A DNA stretch of 64,000 nt from JACMQX01 sp040385105 (lineage in GTDB: Bacteria; Pseudomonadota; Gammaproteobacteria; Burkholderiales; Burkholderiaceae_C): contig JAZKHY010000003.1 in NCBI GenBank assembly GCA_040385105.1, forward strand, positions 27,045-91,044, in the 5' to 3' direction. Below, piece by piece: positions 26,956 to 34,505 of the stretch. How positions within the stretch are numbered: the first letter of the stretch is position 1; each line of letters opens with the position of its first letter. The position numbers and the translations under genes were made by a program. The notes below the pieces were generated by a model. It was not told where the DNA came from and ran no database searches. It worked only from the letters and a program-made list of their open reading frames with translations.

Positions 26956-28221
26956 ATGCCCACATCCTCCATTGAGATTCTCGCCGCAAGCCTCTTTGCG
27001 CTTGCACTGCTGCACACGTTCAGCGCCAAACAGTTTGAGCGCCTTGCCAATCGTTTCCCCCGGCACTCGGGCCTGTTCCATTTGCTGGGCGAAGTCGAGG
27101 TAGTCTTCGGGTTCTGGGCTATCGTGCTTGTGATGGCAATGGCGCTCATGTCTGGTGGGAGTCAGGCATTGGCCTATGCAGAGTCGCGCAACTACACCGA
27201 GCCGCTCTTCGTTTTCGTGGTGATGGTCATTGCAGGGTCCAGGCCCGTGCTCGACACTGTCATCTGGCTGATCAATGCAACGGCTAAGGTGTTGCCGCTC
27301 CCGGCGCAATTGGCCAGGGCCTGGCTGGGCCTGGCCGCAGTCCCGCTGATGGGATCACTTGTCACCGAGCCTGCCGCCATGACTATCGCAGCGCTCATGC
27401 TTGCTCCGCAAGTGTTCAGAAAGGAATTGCCGGAGTCCGCGAAGTATCTGGCCCTCGGCGTCCTGTTCGTCAACGTCTCCATCGGCGGAACGCTCACCTC
27501 GTACGCGGCGCCTCCAGTCCTCATGGTTGCCGCCACCTGGAAATGGGACAGTGCTTTCATGTTCAGCCAGTTCGGCTGGAAAGCTGCAATTGCCGTGGTC
27601 ATCAATGCCTCGGTTGCCGTCTTTGTGCTTCGCAGATACCTCATCCAGGGCGTTCGCAGCGATACCGCAACTTCCGTGTCATCGGCACGAATGCCATGGC
27701 AGGTAGCGGCAGTTCACCTGTCCCTGTTGGCAGGGGTCATCATGCTCGCGCATCATCCAGTAGCCTTCATGGGCCTCTTCCTGCTGTTTCTGGGGTTCGC
27801 GCAAGCTTATGAGCGGCACCAGAATCCGCTTCTCATCAAGGAGGCGCTGCTGGTGGCGTTCTTTCTGGCAGGCCTGGTTGTCCTGGGTGGGCTGCAGCGC
27901 TGGTGGCTGGAGCCCATCGTTTCATCTCTGGAGCCGCTTGCGCTGTTCTTTGGCGCGCTCGGCCTGACCGCGGTGACGGACAACGCGGCCCTGACCTATC
28001 TCGGCGCGCAGATTGCCGGCATTTCAGATGAGTCCAAGTACATGCTGGTTGCCGGAGCAGTGGCAGGGGGCGGCCTGACTGTCATTGCCAACGCACCGAA
28101 TCCGGCAGGCCTGGCCTTGCTCAAGCACGGGTTTGCCGACGAGTCGGTCGGCGCCGGTGGACTGATTCTTGGCGCACTTGGGCCAACCATCGTCGCAGCC
28201 ACCATGTTCATTCTGCTGTAA
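26956..28221 (+). CDS. Putative Na+/H+ antiporter (Na_H_antiport_3-like)
   Basis: A 421-residue polytopic inner-membrane protein with about 11-12 hydrophobic helices. It resembles the putative Na+/H+ antiporter family related to NhaD/ion-transporter superfamily members: a VTEPAAMTIAALML segment near residues 133-150, GVLFVNVSIGGTLTSYAAPPVLMVA in the middle, and GLTAVTDNAALTYLGAQIAG plus VIANAPNPAG in the C-terminal half, where the paired TDNA and NAPN motifs suggest inverted repeats with ion-binding Asp/Asn. No good ribosome-binding site was seen before the ATG. Confidence 0.75.
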   Translation: MPTSSIEILAASLFALALLHTFSAKQFERLANRFPRHSGLFHLLGEVEVVFGFWAIVLVMAMALMSGGSQALAYAESRNYTEPLFVFVVMVIAGSRPVLDTVIWLINATAKVLPLPAQLARAWLGLAAVPLMGSLVTEPAAMTIAALMLAPQVFRKELPESAKYLALGVLFVNVSIGGTLTSYAAPPVLMVAATWKWDSAFMFSQFGWKAAIAVVINASVAVFVLRRYLIQGVRSDTATSVSSARMPWQVAAVHLSLLAGVIMLAHHPVAFMGLFLLFLGFAQAYERHQNPLLIKEALLVAFFLAGLVVLGGLQRWWLEPIVSSLEPLALFFGALGLTAVTDNAALTYLGAQIAGISDESKYMLVAGAVAGGGLTVIANAPNPAGLALLKHGFADESVGAGGLILGALGPTIVAATMFILL

Positions 28222-28242
28222 GGCAAAGGCCTTGAAACAAAA

Positions 28243-28270
28243 AAAGCCCCGGGCCGAAACCCGGGGCTTT
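28243..28270. terminator. Bidirectional intrinsic terminator
   Basis: AAAGCCCCGGG (28243-28253), a 6-base loop, and CCCGGGGCTTT (28260-28270), with A-rich sequence before and TTTTCT after. It lies between the convergent antiporter and symporter genes and can stop both. Confidence 0.88.
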
Positions 28271-28288
28271 TCTGCAGGGAGTCCTCTC

Positions 28289-30421
28289 CTAGTGGATCAG
28301 GCTCTTGGCCGCGCCCTTCAGGCTCGGGTAGCGCACATGCTCCACCAGTTCCTGGATGCGGGCGTTGGGCGCAGGCGTCACCAGGCTCACTAGGATGATG
28401 ACGGCAAAGCCCAGCGGTACGCCGAATACGCCTGCGGAGATTGGCTGGATGCCGAACCACAGTTCAATCGGCGAGGTCACGCCGAACACGCCGCGCAGCC
28501 ACGGCTGGGTGGTCACCATGTAGTAGAAGGTGATGCCCAGGCCGGCGATCATGCCCAGCGATGCAGCCATGCCGGTTGCCCGCTTCCAGAAGATTCCCAG
28601 CACCAGCGCCGGGAAGAAGGAAGCCGCAGCAAACGAGAACGCCGCCGACACCAGGAACAGGATGTCCGCCGGCTTCTGGGCCGCTACATATGCCGCGGCC
28701 AGGGCCACGACCAGCAACAGCACCTTTGACAGCGTCACCCGGCGCGCCGTGGAGGCGTTGGGGTCGATCATCTTGTAGTACAGGTCATGGCTCAGCGCAT
28801 TGGCGATCGTCAGCAGCAGGCCGTCGGCCGTGGAGAGCGCGGCAGCCAGGCCGCCTGCGGCCACCAGGCCCGACACGACGTAGGGCAGTCCGCCAATTTC
28901 CGGCGTAGCCAGCACGACGATGTCGCCACCGATGGTGATTTCACCGAGCTGCAGCAAACCGTCCTTGTTCAGGTCCACCACATTGAGCAGGCCGGGGTCG
29001 ACCCGCTGCCAGCTGGCAATCCAAGCTGGCAACTTGTCAAACGGCGTTCCCACGAGCACGTTGAACACCTCGTACTTGACCAGAACCGCCAGCGCGGGCG
29101 CCGTGAAGTACAGCAGGAAGATGAAGAACAGCGACCAGGTGACCGAGTCGCGGGCTTCCTTCACGCTTGGCGTCGTGTAGTAGCGCATCAGGATGTGCGG
29201 CAGCGCAGCGGTGCCCACCATCAGGCAGAAGATCAGTGCGAGGAAGTTGCGGCGCGAGAAATCGAAAGCCTGCTTTTCGGCAGCAGTGCCATCGGGGTTG
29301 CCTGCAAACTGGGCCGCATGGCGGGGCATGCCGCCCAGCGGCTTGTCCCTGGCTTCGGCCGCCGCTTTGGCGCGGGTCCACGCCACCTTGGCAGCCGCCT
29401 CATCCTTTGGCAGGGCAGCCAGTGCCTTCTCGGCTGCTGTCACCTGTGCACCAGGTGCGCCGGACGCCTTCAGGTCAGCCAGCGTCTTCTCGGCAGCAGC
29501 CTTGTCAGCTGCGAGCGCAGCCTTCGGGTCCTTGAGCTTTTCGCCCAGGGTTACCGCGCGCTGCTGGTAGACCTTGCGCACTTCCAGCTCCTTCGGGTCG
29601 CTGATCAGCGCGGTCTCCTTGGCTGTGACCTTCTCCAACTGGTAACCGTACACAAGCTGCGGGACCGGCACGCTGGTCTGCTTGACCGACAGCCACACCA
29701 CCGGGATCAGGTACGCAATGATCAGGATGATGTACTGGGCCACCTGCGTCCAGGTCACCGCGCGCATGCCGCCGAGGAATGAGCACACCAGGATGCCGCC
29801 GAGGCCGAGGAAAATTCCGATCTCGAAAGCCACGCCCGTCAGGCGCGTGGTGATGATGCCCACACCATAAATCTGCGCGACCACATAAGTGAACGAGCAG
29901 AGAATGGCAGCGATGATGCCGATGAAACGCGGCAGGTTGCCGCCGTAACGCTCGCCCAAGAAGTCGGGAATCGTGAACTGCCCGAACTTGCGCAGGTAGG
30001 GAGCAAGGAAGAGCGCCACCAGGCAGTAGCCGCCCGTCCAGCCCATGATGAAGGCAAGCCCGCTGTAGCCCGTGAGGTAAAGCGTGCCGGCCATCCCGAT
30101 GAACGAGGCTGCGGACATCCAGTCGGCACCGGTTGCCATGCCGTTGTACACGGCGGGCACGCGTCGCCCGGCAACGTAGTACTCGGCCGCGTCAGTGGTA
30201 CGGCTCATGATACCGATGCCGGCATAAAGACCGATGGTGGCGAGCAGGAAGATGAAGCCGATCCATTCCCGGGTCAGGCCAAACTGCTCGAGGATCGCCA
30301 GGACGATCACGAATGCGAGAAAGCCGCCGGTATAGAAACCGTAGACCTTGTTGAGCTGCTTCTTGAAAGCAGAATTGGAGGCCGAATTCACCGGCCCGCC
30401 CGTTTCAAACATGCCAGCCAT
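28289..30421 (-). CDS. Sodium:solute symporter, VC_2705 (ActP-like) subfamily
   Basis: A 710-residue member of the sodium/solute symporter family, close to the VC_2705 subfamily with acetate-type substrates. Helices are interrupted by a hydrophilic, Lys/Ala/Glu-rich insert at about residues 262-390 that looks helical or coiled-coil, and a second loop at 455-500 that contains a 12-residue EF-hand-like loop, Asp483-x-Asn485-x-Asp487-Gly488 to Glu494. The core GGLAAALSTADGLLLTIANAL motif is in the Na+-site region. It follows the DUF4212 gene after 3 bases; the two likely form one transporter for a short-chain carboxylate (inference). Confidence 0.9.
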   Translation of the reverse strand: MAGMFETGGPVNSASNSAFKKQLNKVYGFYTGGFLAFVIVLAILEQFGLTREWIGFIFLLATIGLYAGIGIMSRTTDAAEYYVAGRRVPAVYNGMATGADWMSAASFIGMAGTLYLTGYSGLAFIMGWTGGYCLVALFLAPYLRKFGQFTIPDFLGERYGGNLPRFIGIIAAILCSFTYVVAQIYGVGIITTRLTGVAFEIGIFLGLGGILVCSFLGGMRAVTWTQVAQYIILIIAYLIPVVWLSVKQTSVPVPQLVYGYQLEKVTAKETALISDPKELEVRKVYQQRAVTLGEKLKDPKAALAADKAAAEKTLADLKASGAPGAQVTAAEKALAALPKDEAAAKVAWTRAKAAAEARDKPLGGMPRHAAQFAGNPDGTAAEKQAFDFSRRNFLALIFCLMVGTAALPHILMRYYTTPSVKEARDSVTWSLFFIFLLYFTAPALAVLVKYEVFNVLVGTPFDKLPAWIASWQRVDPGLLNVVDLNKDGLLQLGEITIGGDIVVLATPEIGGLPYVVSGLVAAGGLAAALSTADGLLLTIANALSHDLYYKMIDPNASTARRVTLSKVLLLVVALAAAYVAAQKPADILFLVSAAFSFAAASFFPALVLGIFWKRATGMAASLGMIAGLGITFYYMVTTQPWLRGVFGVTSPIELWFGIQPISAGVFGVPLGFAVIILVSLVTPAPNARIQELVEHVRYPSLKGAAKSLIH

Positions 30422-30424
30422 GGT

Positions 30425-30682
30425 TCATTCCTCCTCGGCAACGCCGAATTCCTGGTCCAGCTTGTTCATGTAACGAGCGTAGTACCAGATGATCACCACA
30501 TAAACGACCAGTGCACCCTGGGCTCCCACCCAGAAGCTGAACGGCCAGCCAAAGAAGTTGAAACTCAGGTCGCGGGCGGCGAAGCCCACTACATAAGTCA
30601 CGACGAACCAGATCGCCATCAATATGGCGGTGATCCGCAGGTTTTTCCGCCAGTAGGTGCGGTGCCCTTCAGTCAACTGCAT
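30425..30682 (-). CDS. DUF4212 protein, small subunit of the symporter
   Basis: An 85-residue protein with two hydrophobic helices (about residues 15-35 and 45-67) and the SFNFFGWPFSFWVGAQGALVVYVVIIWYY core that marks DUF4212 (TIGR03647), small partners of VC_2705-type sodium:solute symporters. The ATG at 30682 is chosen over the long upstream frame, which overlaps the TPR gene. It is 3 bases ahead of the symporter gene. Confidence 0.92.
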   Translation of the reverse strand: MQLTEGHRTYWRKNLRITAILMAIWFVVTYVVGFAARDLSFNFFGWPFSFWVGAQGALVVYVVIIWYYARYMNKLDQEFGVAEEE

Positions 30683-30791
30683 TTTGTTGTCTCCTTCCAA
30701 ACCCGCAAGCGGGCCTTCTGCCTTGCCACCACGCGGCCTGCCGCCGGACTCGCCGGCTGCCTGCAACCAAGCCGCACCTTTCAGTACCCTC

Positions 30792-31376
30792 TCAACTGGC
30801 GGACGAGATGAAGATCCCCGTCTCGCGTTCCAGTTGAGCGGCCACTTTCGGCTCGAACTTCTTGAGGTGGCGGATGATCTTCCGCGCCTCGTCCGGTTCG
30901 TGCCGGTCCACATGAACCCGCGCCAGCTGGTACCAGCCGTACGGGCTCATGGGTTGCAATTGGGTGTTCTGCCTGAAGGCGGCGACAGCCTCGTCAAAGC
31001 GCTGCAGCCTGATCAGGACCATGCCAAGCCCATACCAGGCCCGGTCAAGTTCGGGGCTCAGTGCGGTCGCCCGGCGGAAGGCAGCCTCCGCCTGCTCCAG
31101 CTCACCTTTGTCTTCCAGCATGAAGCCGTAGTTGAACCAGTGCTGGGCGTTGTCGGGCTGCAGTTGCACAAGCCGCGCGAACAGGGCCAGCGCGCCGGCG
31201 CGGTCACCGCCCTGGGCGAGCAGATGGGCCTTGCTTGCAATGGCGTAGGCATCCTTCGGAAACTCCTCCAGCATCGCGTCAAACAGCCGGCCAGCGGCAT
31301 CCTTCTGGCCGAACACCAGCATCGCGATGGCGCGCCACTTGAACCCGAGGTATCGCAGACGCTGCATCACTGACAT
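30792..31376 (-). CDS. Tetratricopeptide repeat protein
   Basis: A 194-residue soluble protein made of about four TPR units between residues 15 and 170 (for example NAQHWFNYGFMLEDKGELEQAEAAFRRATALSPE). TPRs mediate protein-protein contacts; the partner is unknown. The start at 31376 overlaps the 3' end of the small membrane gene by 10 bases, so the two are probably co-translated. It lies 109 bases upstream of the DUF4212-symporter pair on the same strand. Confidence 0.82.
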   Translation of the reverse strand: MSVMQRLRYLGFKWRAIAMLVFGQKDAAGRLFDAMLEEFPKDAYAIASKAHLLAQGGDRAGALALFARLVQLQPDNAQHWFNYGFMLEDKGELEQAEAAFRRATALSPELDRAWYGLGMVLIRLQRFDEAVAAFRQNTQLQPMSPYGWYQLARVHVDRHEPDEARKIIRHLKKFEPKVAAQLERETGIFISSAS

Positions 31377-31663
31377 TGCTGGACTCCGATCTGGACGCAA
31401 ATACCGATCTTGGCGCTGGTAGCGAAGATCCAGACGAAAACCAGCAGCAGGAAGGCAACCAGCGGAACATGCCGGTCAATCACCACCTTGGGCGTGACCA
31501 GTCGCGTGCCCTTGACAAAAGGCCGGGTCACGATGGCGAGTACCTGGTAGAAAACATTGGTTTCACGCTTGGCCCCGGCGAGCTTGCCAAGAAGCCATTG
31601 GCCGGCGAGGGCCAGCACGGCAATTTCTGCAACCAGCTTGATGATGCTGACGAACATGAGCAT
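31367..31663 (-). CDS. Small membrane protein next to the TPR gene
   Basis: A 98-residue protein with two hydrophobic segments (about 1-25 and 66-88) joined by a polar loop with NVFYQVLAIVTRPF and DRHVPLVAFLLLVFVWIF. It resembles short uncharacterised membrane proteins of Burkholderiales (recognition only). The ATG at 31663 is preferred; a GTG at 31693 would add 10 residues. It overlaps the TPR gene downstream, and the two look like a unit. Confidence 0.65.
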   Translation of the reverse strand: MLMFVSIIKLVAEIAVLALAGQWLLGKLAGAKRETNVFYQVLAIVTRPFVKGTRLVTPKVVIDRHVPLVAFLLLVFVWIFATSAKIGICVQIGVQQCQ

Positions 31664-31884
31664 GGGCGAGTCACGATCCGTGAAGTAGTGCACGCATCGT
31701 TGAGGGAGCCACTTACTCGTTCCTTACAAAGAAGTCAGGTTCGCGGTAAACCCCGTCAGGGATAACCCGTGAGCCAGGGCGTTTCAGGGCTGGGCTGAAG
31801 TACAAAGAACTCACGGTGGAAAACCCGTGTCGGTACGTCGCCCAACATACCTTACACTGAACTTACCAGCTCTCCCGGACGGGT

Positions 31885-32421
31885 ATGAACAACAAATCGT
31901 TATTCCGGAAATCGGCCAAAGGATCTGAGGCCATTGCCACGCGGCAGCACGGCCTCGCGCCCAAACAGCGCTCCATGCTTATCCTGATCGATGGGAAACG
32001 CAGCGTTGAAGACCTGGCCAAGATGTCCGCCATGTTCGGGGATCCGATGCAACTTCTGGAGGAACTTGAAGCCGGCGGGTTTATTGAAAATGTGGACCCC
32101 GCCGCAGGCGCTGCTCCCGCAACTCCTGCAACAATGCCTGCGCCTGCAACTGCACTTTCGGCGCCTGCCGACCTGCCTGCGCAGGTTCCAGCCGGCAAAG
32201 TGCCGCTCGCCGAAGCAAAACGCTTTGCAGTCCGCAAGCTGACAGACCTGATGGGGCCGGTGTCAGACAGCCTCTGCATGCGGCTGGAGTCCGTGCGAAA
32301 TGTCGAGGAGTACAACGCCATGATCACCCGGATCGAGGCGGTGCTGCGGGAGACTCGGGGCACAAATGCCGCAGCCGGATACATCCTTTCCCTAGCCGAT
32401 CACCGCCCCGTGGGTCCTTGA
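31885..32421 (+). CDS. Hypothetical protein with winged-helix-like N-terminus and Ala/Pro linker
   Basis: A 178-residue protein of unknown function. Residues about 25-70 (RSMLILIDGKRSVEDLAKMSAMFGDP...LLEELEAGGFIEN) look like a small helical or winged-helix module. Then come a low-complexity Ala/Pro linker (about 72-105) and a helical C-terminus (AEAKRFAVRKLTDLMGPVSDSLCMRLE). No signal peptide. It is convergent with the second symporter and overlaps its end by 22 bases. The 191 bases upstream hold no gene I can find, only short inverted elements such as CACGG...CCGTG. Confidence 0.65.
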   Translation: MNNKSLFRKSAKGSEAIATRQHGLAPKQRSMLILIDGKRSVEDLAKMSAMFGDPMQLLEELEAGGFIENVDPAAGAAPATPATMPAPATALSAPADLPAQVPAGKVPLAEAKRFAVRKLTDLMGPVSDSLCMRLESVRNVEEYNAMITRIEAVLRETRGTNAAAGYILSLADHRPVGP

Positions 32422-34499
32422 AGATGGATTCGTTCTGACACTGCCCCGCTGGTGAGCATGCTCACCAGCACCGTTGCGGCGGTGCCGGCAGCGACGCCGA
32501 ATACGCCCGCAGATATCGGCAGGATGCCAAACCAAAGTGACAGCCCGGGTGCAAGCCCGATCACGCTGCGCACCGCCGGGGCGTTTACCAGCATGTAGCC
32601 GATGGTGATGCCCAGCCCCGCCAGCATGCCAGCCACAGCGCCCTGTCGCGTGGCCCTCCGCCAGAAAATGCCCAGGACCATGGCCGGGACGAAGGCGGCA
32701 GCGGCCAGCGAGAAAGAGGCGGAGACGAGCGGGAGGATCTCGGCGGGTTTCAATGCGGCGACAAACGCTGCCACCATGGCCACGATGAGCAGGGCGAATT
32801 TCGACAGGATGACGCGGTGTTGCGGCCTGACCGGACGGATGGTTTCCGCAAAGTACACGTCACGCACCAGCGCGTTGCTGATAGCCAGCAGCAGCCCGTC
32901 GGCCGTGGACAGCGCTGCAGCCAGCCCGCCGGCGGCCACCAACCCCGACACCACATACGGCAGGCCGCCCAGCTCCGGCGTCGCCAGCATGATGAGATCC
33001 GCCCCGAGCCTGATTTCGCCCCACTGGAGGATGCCATCGGCATTGACATCGCTCATGGAGATCAGTGAGGCATCGACCTTCGCCCACTGCGCCACCCATG
33101 GCGGCAAGGCGTCAAAGCTGCTACCCACCAGGCCCTGCATGACTTCGTACTTCACGAGTACGGCAAGGGCTGGCGCGCTGAGGTACAGCAGCCCGATAAA
33201 AAACAGTGACCAGGCCACGGAGCTACGGGCCTCGGCAACGGTCGGCGTGGTGTAGTAACGTGTCAGGAGGTGGGGCAACCCCGCCGTGCCCGCCATCAGG
33301 CAAAACATCAGCGCCAGGAAGTTCAGCCGCGAGGTGTTGAAGGCTTTCTGCTCTTCGGGCGTTCCGTCCGGGTTGCCTGCGAAGGCCTGGCTATGCGGTG
33401 GAAACCCGCCCAGCGGCTTGGACCGTTCATAGCCCTCCTGCATCGCGCGGCTCCACTGCTCGCGGGCCACCCCCGCATCCCGGGGCAGGTTGGCAATGTC
33501 CCGGCTCGCCGCAACTATGAGGCCCAGGTTCGCGTCCTCGGCTTTCAGCACCCGCAGCCGCTCCAGCGCTGCCGCGCGCTCGCGCAACAAGGCACCGTCG
33601 ACGTCCTTGAGCCGCGCCTCGTAGTCCCTCGCGCGCCGAAGGAATTCCGCCCGGACCTCCTTTTCGGCCGGGGAATCGACCAGCTGCTTTTCAAGCTCGG
33701 CAATCTTGACGATCTGCTTCCCATATACAAGCGGAGCCAGGGGGTTGCCCAGTTGCTTGTAGGCCAGCCAGGACACAGGGATGAGGAAAGCAAGCAGCAG
33801 GATCACATACTGGCTGACCTGTGTCCAGGTGATCGCGCGCATGCCTCCAAGAAACGAGCACAGCAACACCCCCCCCAGCCCCAGCAGGATACCGATCTCG
33901 AACTGCACGCCGGTAAGGCGCGAAGCGATCAGGCCGATGCCATAAATCTGCGCCACGACATAGATGAATGAGCACAAGACCGCCGCGAGCGCTGCAATCA
34001 GCCTGGGCCAGCGCCCGCCATAGCGCACTGCAAAATAGTCCGGTACCGTATAGAGCTTGAGCCGCCGAAGGTGCGGCGCCACGAGAAGCGCTACCAGGCA
34101 GAAGCCGCCAGTCCACCCCAGCACATAGGCAAGGCCGCCGGGGTGGCCGTCAACGCCGGAGAATCCCTGCAGGTACAGGCCGCCCGCCAGGCTGATGAAC
34201 GACGCGGCGCTCATCCAGTCGGCAGCTGCGGCCATGCCGTTGTACATGGCAGGTATCCGCCGCCCCGCAACGTAATACTCCTCCGGGTCGGAGGTGCGGC
34301 CATAAATCCCGATGCCGGCATAGACCATGACGGTGAAGAACAGGAAGATCGGCCCGATCCACTGGCGGGACAGGCCTCGGTCCTCCGCCCACGCCATCAG
34401 AAGGAGAAAGGCAACAACACCCAGCACATACGCCACCAGAAACCGGTGCAGCCTTGACTTGTAGGCTGCGTAGTCGGCGGCGCGTCCGGTGTCTGGCAT
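32400..34499 (-). CDS. Sodium:solute symporter, VC_2705-type, second copy
   Basis: A 699-residue paralogue of the symporter at 28289-30421, sharing the same layout: the polar insert (about 262-390) and an EF-hand-like loop at Asp484-x-Asn486-x-Asp488-Gly489 to Glu495. Core blocks FLGGMRAITWTQVSQY and GGLAAALSTADGLLLAISNAL match the Na+-site region. There is no DUF4212 partner beside it. It lies 6 bases after ppsA on the same strand, so PEP synthase and this carrier may be co-expressed (inference). Confidence 0.88.
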   Translation of the reverse strand: MPDTGRAADYAAYKSRLHRFLVAYVLGVVAFLLLMAWAEDRGLSRQWIGPIFLFFTVMVYAGIGIYGRTSDPEEYYVAGRRIPAMYNGMAAAADWMSAASFISLAGGLYLQGFSGVDGHPGGLAYVLGWTGGFCLVALLVAPHLRRLKLYTVPDYFAVRYGGRWPRLIAALAAVLCSFIYVVAQIYGIGLIASRLTGVQFEIGILLGLGGVLLCSFLGGMRAITWTQVSQYVILLLAFLIPVSWLAYKQLGNPLAPLVYGKQIVKIAELEKQLVDSPAEKEVRAEFLRRARDYEARLKDVDGALLRERAAALERLRVLKAEDANLGLIVAASRDIANLPRDAGVAREQWSRAMQEGYERSKPLGGFPPHSQAFAGNPDGTPEEQKAFNTSRLNFLALMFCLMAGTAGLPHLLTRYYTTPTVAEARSSVAWSLFFIGLLYLSAPALAVLVKYEVMQGLVGSSFDALPPWVAQWAKVDASLISMSDVNADGILQWGEIRLGADLIMLATPELGGLPYVVSGLVAAGGLAAALSTADGLLLAISNALVRDVYFAETIRPVRPQHRVILSKFALLIVAMVAAFVAALKPAEILPLVSASFSLAAAAFVPAMVLGIFWRRATRQGAVAGMLAGLGITIGYMLVNAPAVRSVIGLAPGLSLWFGILPISAGVFGVAAGTAATVLVSMLTSGAVSERIHLQGPTGR

Positions 34500-34505
34500 G
34501 GCGGG

